Shown here in pieces: positions 17,293 through 26,364 of a stretch of 64,000 nt of DNA. Source of the DNA: Candidatus Scybalocola faecigallinarum (GTDB lineage Bacteria; Bacillota; Clostridia; Lachnospirales; Lachnospiraceae); NCBI GenBank assembly GCA_018711005.1, contig DVIT01000004.1, forward strand, positions 1 to 64,000, given 5' to 3'. The notes below the pieces were generated by a model. The model worked only from the letters and a program-made list of their open reading frames with translations. It did not search any database and was not told the origin of the DNA. The translations under genes and the position numbers were made by a program. The first letter of the stretch is position 1, and every line of letters starts with the position of its first letter.

Positions 17293-17928
17293 ATGGGAAA
17301 TCCCATGGAAGTTAAGCCGATCACAGACGCTTCTTTTAAAAAGTACGGGCGTCTTGTGAAAGGCCTGAATGTGGACGGGCTGCTGGAGAAGATGAAGGAT
17401 ACGCCGCTGCCACAGGATTCTACGGTCTATGTGGCAGGAGATGAGAATTTAGAATCTGATCCTGCGTATGCAGCCGTTTCTTACAGCTTATTTGGCGGTA
17501 TGCCGGTGCAGATTGGCTATTGCAATGGAAATAACCGCAAGCTGAACGCTGTGGAATATCACCGCAATTGCGAAATTAATATTCCGGTGACAGACGCAGT
17601 TTTTATCGTGGGGATGCAGCAGGATATTGAGGATGATTTTACTTATGATACGTCCAAAATGGAAGCCTTTTATGCCCCGGCAGGAAGCGTCATTGAGCTT
17701 TATGCCACAACGCTCCATTATGCTCCGTGCAATGGGAAGGACGGAGGTTTTAAGGTGATCGTGGCGCTTCCCAAAGGCACCAACACAGATATAAAAGCCT
17801 GCGGACCGGCTGTGCCGGAGGATCGCCTTCTGTTTGCAAGAAATAAATGGCTGATCGCCCATCCGGAGGCTGGCCTGGACGCTGACGGCGCCTTTGTGGG
17901 TCTGAAAGGCGAAAATCTTACTGTGTAA
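17293..17928 (+). CDS. DUF4867 family protein
   Basis: This 211-residue cytoplasmic protein resembles the DUF4867 family. It looks cupin-like: VEYHRNCEINIPVTDAVFIV and FYAPAGSVIELYATTLHYAPC contain the kind of His/Glu spacing seen in metal-binding beta-barrels. Family members commonly sit beside sugar isomerases. Here it starts the operon and is followed after 59 bp by the isomerase, so a role in sugar epimerisation or lyxose-isomerase-like chemistry is plausible but unproven. Confidence 0.75.
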   Translation: MGNPMEVKPITDASFKKYGRLVKGLNVDGLLEKMKDTPLPQDSTVYVAGDENLESDPAYAAVSYSLFGGMPVQIGYCNGNNRKLNAVEYHRNCEINIPVTDAVFIVGMQQDIEDDFTYDTSKMEAFYAPAGSVIELYATTLHYAPCNGKDGGFKVIVALPKGTNTDIKACGPAVPEDRLLFARNKWLIAHPEAGLDADGAFVGLKGENLTV

Positions 17929-17987
17929 AAAGATCCCAAAGGGGATTTTGTTTGGGCGAAAGACGCCCGGAAAAGGAGGATAAAAAC

Positions 17988-19463
17988 ATGATTAACATTC
18001 CTGAAATTAAAATGGGTATTGTGGCTGTAAGCCGGGACTGCTTCCCGATGACATTGTCTGAAAGCCGCAGAAAAGCTGTTGTAGCTTCATACAAAGCAAA
18101 ATACGGCGAAATTTATGAATGTCCGGTAGTTGTAGAAAGCGAAGTCCATATGGAGCAGGCTTTAGCTGATGTTAATGCTGCCGGATGCAACGCCCTTGTG
18201 GTATATCTTGGAAACTTTGGCCCTGAAACAAGTGAAACCCTGCTGGCAAAATATTTTGACGGCCCGGTAATGTTTGCTGCAGCAGCAGAAGAAACCGGCT
18301 CAAACCTCATCGATGGCCGCGGCGACGCATACTGCGGTATGCTTAATGCCAGCTACAACCTGAAGCTGCGCAATATCCGCGCTTATATTCCCGAGTACCC
18401 GGTAGGAACTGCTGATGAAGTGGCAGATATGATCAATGATTTCATGCCGATTGCCCGCGCCATCGTAGGTCTGAACAATTTAAAGATCATCAGCTTTGGC
18501 CCCCGTCCTCAGGACTTTTTGGCATGCAATGCACCCATCAAACAGCTTTACAACCTGGGTGTTGAAATTGAAGAAAACTCCGAGCTGGATCTGTTTGAAG
18601 CTTACAACAATCATGCCGGCGACCCACGTATCCCGGATGTTGTTAAGAGCATGGAAGAAGAACTTGGCGCCGGCAATAAAAAACCGGAAGTCCTGCCTAA
18701 GCTGGCTCAGTATGAGCTGACACTGTTAGACTGGGTAGAGGCTCACAAAGGTTCCAGAAAATATGTGGCCATTGCCGGAAAATGCTGGCCTGCATTCCAG
18801 ACACAGTTTGGTTTTGTACCATGCTATGTCAACAGCCGTCTTACAGACAGAGGCATCCCCGTATCCTGCGAGGTTGATATTTACGGCGCACTCAGCGAGT
18901 TTATCGGAACCGTTGTTTCCCAGGATACAGTAACCCTGCTGGATATTAACAATACCGTTCCTGCAGATATTTATAACGAAGATATTAAGGGCAAATATGA
19001 CTATACCCAGAAGGATACATTCATGGGCTTCCACTGCGGAAATACAGCATCCAGCAAGCTGTCCTTCTGCGCTATGAACTATCAGAGAATTATGGCAAGA
19101 ACACTGCCTGAGGAAGTTACCCAGGGTACGCTGGAAGGCGACATTATCCCGGGCAATATTACCTTCTTCCGTCTCCAGAGCACATCCGATGCAAAGCTTC
19201 GCGCTTATGTGGCTGAAGGCGAGGTTCTTCCGGTTGCTACACGTTCCTTTGGCGCTATCGGTATTTTCGCTATTGGAGAAATGGGAAGATTTTACCGCCA
19301 TGTGCTTGTGGAGAAGAATTATCCCCATCATGGCGCTGTGGCTTTCGGTCACTATGGAAAAGCTTTATACGAGGTATTCAAATATGTCGGTGTAGAGCCT
19401 GAGGAGATCGACTACAATCATCCGAGAGTCCTGCCTTATAAGACAGAGAATCCATTTGCATAA
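17988..19463 (+). CDS. L-fucose/L-arabinose isomerase family protein
   Basis: The protein has 491 residues from an ATG behind AAAAGGAGG. It belongs to the fucose/arabinose isomerase-like superfamily, with an N-terminal Rossmann-like domain (NALVVYLGNFGPETS) and a C-terminal metal-binding domain (GFHCGNTASSKL). It should interconvert an aldose and a ketose with Mn2+. The ketose could be phosphorylated by the xylulokinase encoded 2.4 kb further on. The sugar is unknown. It ends at a perfect stem-loop shared with the convergent URO-D gene. Confidence 0.87.
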   Translation: MINIPEIKMGIVAVSRDCFPMTLSESRRKAVVASYKAKYGEIYECPVVVESEVHMEQALADVNAAGCNALVVYLGNFGPETSETLLAKYFDGPVMFAAAAEETGSNLIDGRGDAYCGMLNASYNLKLRNIRAYIPEYPVGTADEVADMINDFMPIARAIVGLNNLKIISFGPRPQDFLACNAPIKQLYNLGVEIEENSELDLFEAYNNHAGDPRIPDVVKSMEEELGAGNKKPEVLPKLAQYELTLLDWVEAHKGSRKYVAIAGKCWPAFQTQFGFVPCYVNSRLTDRGIPVSCEVDIYGALSEFIGTVVSQDTVTLLDINNTVPADIYNEDIKGKYDYTQKDTFMGFHCGNTASSKLSFCAMNYQRIMARTLPEEVTQGTLEGDIIPGNITFFRLQSTSDAKLRAYVAEGEVLPVATRSFGAIGIFAIGEMGRFYRHVLVEKNYPHHGAVAFGHYGKALYEVFKYVGVEPEEIDYNHPRVLPYKTENPFA

Positions 19464-19524
19464 TGAAGCGCCATTCGTTTTGCTGGCTGAACGGCTGCTG
19501 ATTTAAACGGATCAGGAAAAAATC

Positions 19525-19560
19525 AAGCTCCGGCCAAAACTTTTGGCCGGAGCTTCTTTA
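19525..19560. terminator. Bidirectional terminator
   Basis: AAGCTCCGGCCAAAA (19525-19539) and TTTTGGCCGGAGCTT (19541-19555) form a perfect stem between the convergent isomerase and URO-D genes. Confidence 0.8.
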
Positions 19561-19572
19561 ACATTGGGGGGA

Positions 19573-20697
19573 TCAGCAGCATCCCGGATGGTTTTTAATA
19601 TAATCATGAGCCGCATCGGCCATAGCTTTGGCATTTTCCGGCTTTGCGTTGGAAGGAATGTCACAGCCGGAGGCGGCAATATAGCCTAAAGGTCCAATAT
19701 CATCGATCACATCCGTAACATATTTATAAACATCATCGTATGTACCGAAGGCCAGAAGCTGGGCAGGAACATCGCCAAGGATGCACATATGGTCGCCAAG
19801 GATCTTGCGGGCCCGGCGGATATCCGTAGTGCTGTCCAGAGCCATGATGCATTTTTTAGCCGGCATTTCCAGGAAGCGTTCAATAGCCAGATCCCAGCAG
19901 GAATCCAGATGGAAAATAGGGATCACATTGTTTTTCAGGCACAGATCGGCATATTGTTTAAAATAAGGCCATACAAAACGGTCCCAAAGGGCCGGAGAAA
20001 GCATCTGGGGTGATGTGCGCCATCCGCCGATCCAAACGCCAATGGGATGCAGGGCATCCATTTGAGCCTGATAGGTTTTCATGGTGTATTCCATGGTTTT
20101 TGCAAAAACCTCATCCATCATTTCCGGTTCTTCAAAAAGGTCATCGGCAAAGAAGTTTTCCAGGCCGCGGCCGCCGCAGAAAAATTCAAACGGAGTAATC
20201 ATAAGGAAATCGCAGATGCATGGGATGCCGGCCTCATGGAAGCGCTTATAGGCCGCAGGATTTGCTGCAAAAAACGGCTCCAGCTTGGCATTGTTATCAT
20301 CCAGCTTTTCCTTTTTAAACTTTTCAAAGAAATATTCAAAGCCCTTGTCCAGGATGATCTGGTAGTCCTCCTGTTTCATAAAGTCAGCCTGCTCAACGAT
20401 CTGCCACATGTCATCGTCTCCCAGTTCGTTTCCGGGGGTGGCAATCTTGGACAGCCACTGGGCGGGCAGAAGGTACGGGGAAAAGATCACGTTTTGGGTA
20501 GCGTCGGCATCCATGTCCTGATGACATTTCAGATTCACTGTACATGCCGCGTCAAAGTCGGTAATATAGGTCTTTAAAGGCAGACCGCAGGCTTTGGCAT
20601 AGTATGCATTAGCGCAGGGGGCTACGGGAACACGGTCTACGGGTTCAAAGGCGATGGCTTTTTTGATCCGTTCAAGATTTTCTTCATATTTGCTCAT
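19573..20697 (-). CDS. Uroporphyrinogen-decarboxylase-family protein (MtaA/CmuA-like)
   Basis: The protein has 374 residues from an ATG behind CAGGAGGAGG. The TIM-barrel URO-D fold is recognisable from VDRVPVAPCANAYYA, WIGGWRTSPQMLSPALWDRF and FHLDSCWDLAIERFLEM. The last segment sits where cobalamin-linked methyltransferases place a zinc-binding His/Cys pair. No other heme genes are near, so a methyltransferase or catabolic role is likelier than heme synthesis. It is convergent with the isomerase and divergent from the LysR gene, which may control it. The C terminus ends in Cys-Cys, which is uncommon. Confidence 0.8.
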   Translation of the reverse strand: MSKYEENLERIKKAIAFEPVDRVPVAPCANAYYAKACGLPLKTYITDFDAACTVNLKCHQDMDADATQNVIFSPYLLPAQWLSKIATPGNELGDDDMWQIVEQADFMKQEDYQIILDKGFEYFFEKFKKEKLDDNNAKLEPFFAANPAAYKRFHEAGIPCICDFLMITPFEFFCGGRGLENFFADDLFEEPEMMDEVFAKTMEYTMKTYQAQMDALHPIGVWIGGWRTSPQMLSPALWDRFVWPYFKQYADLCLKNNVIPIFHLDSCWDLAIERFLEMPAKKCIMALDSTTDIRRARKILGDHMCILGDVPAQLLAFGTYDDVYKYVTDVIDDIGPLGYIAASGCDIPSNAKPENAKAMADAAHDYIKNHPGCC

Positions 20698-20944
20698 AAA
20701 GTTACCTCCTCCTGATTGAAAATGTTGATGTGCAAAAGACTTTTCCGGGGGGGCGCATTGGTATATACTTAAGTAAAACGGCCGTTCCGTACATGTAGTG
20801 GTACAAGGCTCTCCCACGGATATCTTATCTTTATTTTAACCGGAGAAAAATCTTTTTGCCAATGCAAAAAAGCAATGTATCCATGCATTTTAGTAATCTG
20901 ACTTAAGGGCCGCAGCCGGCGGCTGAGCAGACAGGAGAAGATTG

Positions 20945-21838
20945 ATGAATATTATACAAATGAAATATTTTATTACCGCTGCCAGGACATTAAGCTTTAC
21001 AAAAGCCGCGCAGCAGCTTTATATTACCCAGCCGGCCTTAAGCCGCCAGATCCTGTCTATGGAAAAGGAGCTGAATCTGCAGCTTTTTATCCGGACCGGG
21101 CGGAACGTGCGCCTGACTCCGGCAGGGCGTATTTTATTTGAACGGTTCCAGACGATCTATGAGGATTATCAAAAGGCAGTGCTGACAGCCAAACAAAGCT
21201 TTAAAGGGCTTTCCGGAAAGATCAATATCGGGATACTGGACGGCGCCCGTGTGGGCGATCTGTTTCCCGGTACGCTGCGGCATTTTGCAGCAAATTATCC
21301 CAATGTGGAGATCAATCTGAGAAACTACAGTTTTAACGGTCTGACCCAGCGGCTGTATGATAACGAGCTGGATCTGATCATTACTTTAAAATTTGATGTG
21401 GCCTACCGTGAAAATATTGATTTTAAGGTCATTGAAAAAACAAGAGATCACATTGTGGTCCATAAAAATCATCCCCTGGCATCCAGAGACTACGTGACTT
21501 TAGGGGATTTTGAAAATGATATTTTTATCATGGTGTCTGAGGAGGATTCAGCCATGTCCCCCCGGCTTATTAAAGAAGCTTTAAGCCGGGCCGACGTCCA
21601 TCCAAACATCCGCTATGCATCATCCATTCAGGAGGAAATGCTGTGGGTAGAAGCCGGAGTTGGGGTATGTATCCTGGATTCCCGCAATGCCATGCAGGAT
21701 AATCCGTCTGTGCGCTTTTTAAACACGGACATTATCAGCGATCCCAGTTTAAGTCTGGCATGGCATAAGGATAATGACAATCCGCTGCGGGGGATTTTTA
21801 CAGAAGTATTTATGGAAGATAAAAAAGGAGGAGAATAA
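20945..21838 (+). CDS. LysR-family transcriptional regulator
   Basis: The protein has 297 residues, the full family length. The N-terminal winged helix-turn-helix is clear (MKYFITAARTLSFTKAAQQL, then ITQPALSRQILSMEKEL). A periplasmic-binding-protein-like effector domain follows from about residue 90. It lies 2 bp ahead of xylulokinase on the same strand and divergent from the URO-D gene, so it could regulate both. ATG at 20945 follows AGGAGAAG; a TTG one codon earlier is also possible. Confidence 0.93.
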   Translation: MNIIQMKYFITAARTLSFTKAAQQLYITQPALSRQILSMEKELNLQLFIRTGRNVRLTPAGRILFERFQTIYEDYQKAVLTAKQSFKGLSGKINIGILDGARVGDLFPGTLRHFAANYPNVEINLRNYSFNGLTQRLYDNELDLIITLKFDVAYRENIDFKVIEKTRDHIVVHKNHPLASRDYVTLGDFENDIFIMVSEEDSAMSPRLIKEALSRADVHPNIRYASSIQEEMLWVEAGVGVCILDSRNAMQDNPSVRFLNTDIISDPSLSLAWHKDNDNPLRGIFTEVFMEDKKGGE

Positions 21839-21840
21839 AA

Positions 21841-23322
21841 ATGAGCTTGTATATTGGTGTGGATCTTGGAACATCTGCTGTGAAGCTTTTGCTGATGGAT
21901 GGTTCCGGAAAAATTGAAAAAATCGTATCAAAGGAATATCCCATTTCCTTCCCGCATCCCGGCTGGTCGGAGCAAAATCCCGGGGACTGGTGGGACGGTG
22001 TTGTGGATGGGATCCATGAACTGACACAGGACTGTGACAAGTCCCAGGTGGCAGGGATCAGCTTTGGCGGTCAGATGCACGGCCTTGTGATCCTGGACGA
22101 AAACGATCAGGTGATCCGCCCGGCAATCCTGTGGAACGACGGACGTACCACAAAGGAAGTGGACTATCTTAACAATGTGATCGGCAAGGATAAGCTGTCC
22201 CAATACACAGCCAACATTGCCTTTGCAGGCTTTACCGCGCCTAAGATCCTGTGGGTCCGGGAAAATGAGCCGGAAAACTTTGAACGGATCGCCAAGATCA
22301 TGCTGCCCAAAGACTACATTGCCTATAAAATGACCGGCGTTCACTGCACAGATGTATCGGATGCTTCCGGTATGCTTCTTTTAGATGTAAAGAACCGCCA
22401 GTGGTCTGATGAAATGATCCAAATCTGCCATATCCGCAAGGATCAGCTGGCCCGCATTTTTGAAAGCTATGAGGTTGTAGGTACTCTGACGCCTCAGGCA
22501 GCTCAGATCCTTGGCCTGCCACAAAGCTGTAAGGTGGCCGCAGGCGCCGGGGATAATGCGGCGGCCGCTGTAGGCACCGGCACCGTGGGAGATGGTATGT
22601 GTAATATTTCCCTGGGAACCAGCGGAACGATTTTTATTTCCAGCGATAAGTTTGGTGTGGACGAAAATAATGCCCTCCATTCCTTCGGACATGCTGATGG
22701 CCATTATCATCTTATGGGCTGTATGCTCAGCGCGGCTTCCTGCAATAAGTGGTGGATGGATGACATTATTGGGACAAAGGATTACGGCAAAGAACAGGCT
22801 GACATTCATAAGCTTGGGGAAAATCATGTATTTTTCCTGCCTTATCTTATGGGCGAGCGTTCTCCCCATAACGATCCCAACGCCCGGGGAACATTCATTG
22901 GCCTGACCATGGATAATACCCGCAGCGACATGACCCAGGCTGTGCTGGAAGGGGTTGCCTTTGCCATGAGAGATTCTTTTGAAGTGGCCAAATCTCTGGG
23001 GCTGAACATTGAGCGGACAAAGATCTGCGGCGGCGGAGCAAAGAGCCCTCTGTGGTGCAAGATCATGGCCAATGTCCTTGGTATTAAGGTGGATCTTCTG
23101 GAATCCGAGGAAGGCCCGTCCATGGGCGGCGCCATGCTGGCGGCTGTGGCCTGCGGTGAATATCCGTCAGTGAAGGCGGCGGCAGATGCTATTGTCCGTG
23201 TGGTAGATACCATTGAACCGGAACCGGAGCTGGTAGAGAAATACGAAAAGAAATACCGCCAGTTTGCAAAAATCTACCCAACCGTGAAAGGTCTGTTCGC
23301 CCAGTGGGCGCAGGAGGCGTGA
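21841..23322 (+). CDS. xylB: Xylulokinase
   Basis: The protein has 493 residues and belongs to the FGGY kinase family. Key parts are GVDLGTSAVKLLLMD at the N terminus (phosphate-1 loop), HPGWSEQNPGDWW, SFGGQMHGLV, GAGDNAAAAVGTG and CGGGAKSPLWCKIMANV near the C terminus. It phosphorylates D-xylulose or a related ketose with ATP. It is translated from GGAGGAG inside the end of the LysR gene and is followed 1 bp later by an acetyltransferase gene. The sugar produced by the nearby isomerase may be its substrate (inference). Confidence 0.92.
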   Translation: MSLYIGVDLGTSAVKLLLMDGSGKIEKIVSKEYPISFPHPGWSEQNPGDWWDGVVDGIHELTQDCDKSQVAGISFGGQMHGLVILDENDQVIRPAILWNDGRTTKEVDYLNNVIGKDKLSQYTANIAFAGFTAPKILWVRENEPENFERIAKIMLPKDYIAYKMTGVHCTDVSDASGMLLLDVKNRQWSDEMIQICHIRKDQLARIFESYEVVGTLTPQAAQILGLPQSCKVAAGAGDNAAAAVGTGTVGDGMCNISLGTSGTIFISSDKFGVDENNALHSFGHADGHYHLMGCMLSAASCNKWWMDDIIGTKDYGKEQADIHKLGENHVFFLPYLMGERSPHNDPNARGTFIGLTMDNTRSDMTQAVLEGVAFAMRDSFEVAKSLGLNIERTKICGGGAKSPLWCKIMANVLGIKVDLLESEEGPSMGGAMLAAVACGEYPSVKAAADAIVRVVDTIEPEPELVEKYEKKYRQFAKIYPTVKGLFAQWAQEA

Positions 23323-23323
23323 A

Positions 23324-23854
23324 ATGATCCAGTATCGATGCCTGACCGGTGAAGAATTATGTCCCCGGCTGTTTAAGGATTTTAACCGCCGCCAGGAAGT
23401 AACAAAGTGCTGGCGCAGAGAGAAAGGTCAGTGGGTCATAAAGGATGATCCGTTTATTGATGACTGGTCAAAGGAGGACTATGTATTTCTGGTCTCCTGC
23501 CTGAAAAATACAGTGGCCACCGGAGGCTTTGTGTATGCCGGATTTAAGGATGGCCAGCTGAAAGGCTTTGTGTCTGTAGAATCGGAGATTTTCGGCAAGG
23601 ATCAGGAATATATGGATCTGACCAGCATCCATGTGTCTGCGGAAATACGCCATGAAGGTATGGGAAAAGTGCTTTTTGAGGCTGCCAAACAATGGGCAAA
23701 GGCCCATGGAGCCAAAAAATTGTACATTTCATCCCATTCTGCAGTAGAAAGCCAGGCATTTTATAAAAGCATGGGCTGTGTGGAAGCCCGGGAATATGAT
23801 CCGGGACATGTGGAAAAGGAACCCTTTGACTGCCAGTTAGAGTGTGTATTGTAA
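23324..23854 (+). CDS. GNAT-family N-acetyltransferase
   Basis: The protein has 176 residues. The acetyl-CoA-binding motif is EIRHEGMGKVLFEAAKQWAK (about 107-126), a variant of QxxGxG/A, followed by YISSHSAVESQAFYKSMGC. The acceptor is unknown. The ATG lies one base after the xylB stop, so the three-gene unit LysR-xylB-GNAT is probably one transcript. Confidence 0.87.
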   Translation: MIQYRCLTGEELCPRLFKDFNRRQEVTKCWRREKGQWVIKDDPFIDDWSKEDYVFLVSCLKNTVATGGFVYAGFKDGQLKGFVSVESEIFGKDQEYMDLTSIHVSAEIRHEGMGKVLFEAAKQWAKAHGAKKLYISSHSAVESQAFYKSMGCVEAREYDPGHVEKEPFDCQLECVL

Positions 23855-23933
23855 TAGCAGGAAACAGTAAAGCAAAAGGAAATGTAAGGCTGCTATTCCC
23901 CGTGGGCAGTAACAATTTAAGGAGGACATTTTA

Positions 23934-24448
23934 ATGGTGATTCAAAAAATACCTTTGGAAAATCTGCAAAACACGAGAGACCTTGGCGGTTTTATGACAA
24001 AAGACGGGCGGAAGGTAAAGCCTCACCGGCTGATCCGCAGCGGCGACCTTAAAGATGCCACAGAAAATGATAAAAAGCTGTTGGTGGATACCTATGGCCT
24101 GAATATGGTCATTGATTTCCGTACGGCTCAGGAATGTAAAGACTGTCCGGATCCACGGATCCCGGGAGTGGAGTACATATGGCATCCGATTTTTGAGGAG
24201 AAAGCGTCCGGGATCACCCGGGAAAAGACCGTGTCGGTATGGGGACAAGTCTTGTTTTATACGCCTTAGGTGTGGATAAAGATACGATTTTTCAAGACTA
24301 TCTTATGACAAATGAATTTACGAAAGCCTCGGTCCAGGCAGAACTGGCAGCAGTGAAAGAGCCGGAGCTGGTTCCGAGCCTTGAGGAAGGCTTCGGCGTG
24401 ACCCGCCAGAAGCGGGAGCGGCTGAGAGAGATGTATTTGGAAGGGTAA
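23934..24448 (+). pseudogene. Tyrosine phosphatase family gene with internal deletion and frameshift
   Basis: The frame from ATG 23934 (behind AAGGAGG) encodes the start of a bacterial tyrosine phosphatase (IPLENLQNTRDLGGF, then IDFRTAQE). It runs to GVEYIWHPIFEEKASGITREK and then goes out of frame. The second frame resumes as GKDRVGMGTSLVLYALGVDK, the part that normally follows the catalytic cysteine in HCxAGKDR. About 70 residues, including the active-site Cys, are therefore missing. The junction lies in GGAAAAGA (around 24218-24226). That string could encode both REK and GKD, so a short-homology deletion is likely. The product cannot be an active phosphatase. Confidence 0.8.
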
Positions 24449-24475
24449 AGGGGTGTCGGGAAACAGACCACTCAA

Positions 24476-24520
24476 AGCAAAGGCCGGTGTGACGCATAGG
24501 AGGTCACACCGGCCTTTGCT
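24476..24520. terminator. Perfect 18-bp stem-loop between convergent units
   Basis: AGCAAAGGCCGGTGTGAC (24476-24493) and its exact complement (24503-24520) enclose a 9-base loop. No T run follows on either strand, so it may be an mRNA 3-prime end stabiliser as much as a terminator. Confidence 0.6.
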
Positions 24521-24566
24521 GTCCGGCAGGATTAGAGGATGTATAAAAGGCTGATCCTGCCCCATC

Positions 24567-25682
24567 CTATTTATTTTTCTTTTCCTTATCTTTCGCCTGC
24601 TTCACAAGAATTTCGCCGCTGATGGTATTTAATGTCAGCTTGCTGTAGTCTGTCCCGGAAGCCGGCTGGAAATCATGGCTGTCCATGCGGATGCCGTCCC
24701 GGATGCGCACCCGGCCGCTGACGGAGGTGGCAAAGACGCAGAAGGGCTTCTGGCCTGGTGTCATCTTTATGGCAACATCGCCGCTGATGGTCTTAACCAG
24801 ACCTTCCTTTCGCAGGACAAGGCGGTTGCAGCCCACATCACCGCTGATACTGTTGCAGACCAGCTTGTCAACGGATATATTTTTGCAGGAAACATCACCG
24901 CTGAGGGTTTTTATCTCACAGTGCTGGGTGGACAGATGATGCATACGGATGTCACCGCTTTTTGTATTAATAAATGTACCTTCGTTTTGTATTCCCTGAA
25001 GGCTGATATCTCCGGAAAGGGTGGTAAGGCTCAGCAGCTCACTTTGGATATTTTCTGCGGAAATGTCGCCGCTGATGGTTTCTATGCGGATATCCTCGAT
25101 CCCTTCAGGAATGACCATGATCACAGTATCCACCGGACCGCCTATAAAGCTGTGGAGAATATCAAGGCCGAAAAAGGAACCGGAAGAACGGCATACCCGG
25201 CCTTCATAAGTGTCATCATGGCAGTTGTGTTCCAGATTGTCCATTTCATCTTCGTCTTCGGTATATACATAAAATTCCCCATCTGCAGAAGGGATCAGCC
25301 GTATATCTGCGCTGTCTGCATAGAAACGGACTTTTTTCAGAGCATGGCCAAAAGCCTGGGAGTCGCTATCGGGCTGTTTTTGATATTGATGGCCTTTGTA
25401 TGCTCTTTTTGGAAATTTTGCAGATGGATTAACATCTTTATCCAGTTCGATCACCGGGCGGCCTACTTCATGAGTCCCGGAAGGAACATCCATCATTTCC
25501 CGGATTTCCCGGATCAGATCCTGCGGATCGCCCAGCTCCCGGCAAATATCTTCTTCACTTTGGCCCTGGGCTAAGGCGTCCTGAAAATGCTCCTCATAGT
25601 CATCCAGGATCTCCTGGATATAAGCCTGATCATACTGTTTCAGCCCCTGGCTGAGCTTGTTTAAATATTCATCTTTTTTCAT
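24567..25682 (-). CDS. DUF1700/DUF4097 protein (putative envelope-stress adhesin-like)
   Basis: The protein has 371 residues. The N-terminal 80 residues are a DUF1700-like helical domain (MKKDEYLNKLSQGLKQ, then DYEEHFQDALAQG). A right-handed repeat domain of DUF4097 type follows. Motifs of the form TISGDI / TLSGDV / NSISGDVG recur about every 18-22 residues, giving a beta-helix. No transmembrane helix is seen. The gene follows a PadR regulator with its ribosome site just after the regulator stop. This pairing is common in Firmicutes and is linked to envelope-stress or membrane-perturbing compounds. An ATG two codons upstream is less well spaced. Confidence 0.85.
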   Translation of the reverse strand: MKKDEYLNKLSQGLKQYDQAYIQEILDDYEEHFQDALAQGQSEEDICRELGDPQDLIREIREMMDVPSGTHEVGRPVIELDKDVNPSAKFPKRAYKGHQYQKQPDSDSQAFGHALKKVRFYADSADIRLIPSADGEFYVYTEDEDEMDNLEHNCHDDTYEGRVCRSSGSFFGLDILHSFIGGPVDTVIMVIPEGIEDIRIETISGDISAENIQSELLSLTTLSGDISLQGIQNEGTFINTKSGDIRMHHLSTQHCEIKTLSGDVSCKNISVDKLVCNSISGDVGCNRLVLRKEGLVKTISGDVAIKMTPGQKPFCVFATSVSGRVRIRDGIRMDSHDFQPASGTDYSKLTLNTISGEILVKQAKDKEKKNK

Positions 25683-25697
25683 ATACATTTTCCTCTC

Positions 25698-26006
25698 TTA
25701 TTGGTTCATGAGCCGCTCCATGGCCAGAACAAAATCTTTCCATTCCTGCCGGAGTGTTTGCTGGTATTCTTTCCCTTTGGCTGTGAGATGATAATACTTT
25801 CGTGCCGGTCCGCCTTCAGATTCTCTCAGATAGGTTTCCACATAAAGATCATCTTTTAATCGCTTTAAAATGGGATAAAGTGTCCCGGCGGCAATGTCCA
25901 TCTCCCGGGAGATGACTTCGGTAAGTTCATAACCGTATTTATCCCCTTTGGTTAATTGGGAAAGCACGCAGATCTCCAAAGCGCCTTTTTTTAATTGGGT
26001 ATTCAA
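25698..26006 (-). CDS. PadR-family transcriptional regulator
   Basis: The protein has 102 residues from a TTG placed 6 bases behind GGAGGT. The PadR winged helix is evident (KGALEICVLSQLTKGDKYGYEL, then GTLYPILKRLKDDLYV and GGPARKYYHLTAKG). It is co-transcribed with the DUF1700/DUF4097 gene and probably represses the pair. A 16-bp inverted repeat CTATA-6-TATAG at 26066-26081, 60 bp upstream, is a candidate operator. Confidence 0.9.
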   Translation of the reverse strand: MNTQLKKGALEICVLSQLTKGDKYGYELTEVISREMDIAAGTLYPILKRLKDDLYVETYLRESEGGPARKYYHLTAKGKEYQQTLRQEWKDFVLAMERLMNQ

Positions 26007-26065
26007 ATTTACACCTCCGTCACAAACAATATCTGTGTGGTGAGTACATAATAACACACACTATT

Positions 26066-26081
26066 CTATAATGCAATATAG
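26066..26081. promoter_or_regulatory. Candidate PadR operator
   Basis: CTATA-ATGCAA-TATAG lies 60 bp upstream of padR in the 358-bp interval shared with the divergent MBOAT gene. The rest of that interval (26082-26269) is AT-rich with no credible gene. Confidence 0.35.
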
Positions 26082-26269
26082 TAAATGAAAAATATTACAG
26101 GAAGTGCAACGATCCGATACTATTTACAGGCAGCCGGAAAGATTTTCTGTTTTCGGTCGCTGCTGTGCATGGAAGATCAGTAATTAAGCGCCCATCAATC
26201 AGTACCGCTAAAATCAAACAAAATAAGACAAAATGAAACAAAAAACGCATTTCCTTTTTTAATATTACA

Positions 26270-26278
26270 TGGTATAAT
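26270..26278 (+). promoter_or_regulatory. Extended -10 promoter of the O-acetylation operon
   Basis: TGGTATAAT gives an extended -10 box 87 bp ahead of the MBOAT gene. No good -35 box is present. Confidence 0.45.
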
Positions 26279-26364
26279 TCATACATAAATAAACAGTCAA
26301 TATGCGGAGTGACTGATGATATACAACCTGTTCTGGAAATAGAGATAAAGAGAGCGATAATGTT

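Noticed and set aside
20047..20577. A 176-codon plus-strand frame
   Set aside because: It is antisense to the URO-D-family gene.
24675..25574. A 299-codon plus-strand open frame
   Set aside because: It is antisense to the DUF1700/DUF4097 gene; the repetitive beta-helix coding keeps the opposite frame free of stops.
26095..26286. A 63-codon minus-strand frame between padR and the MBOAT gene
   Set aside because: It overlaps the likely MBOAT promoter, has no ribosome site and shows low-complexity hydrophobic content.
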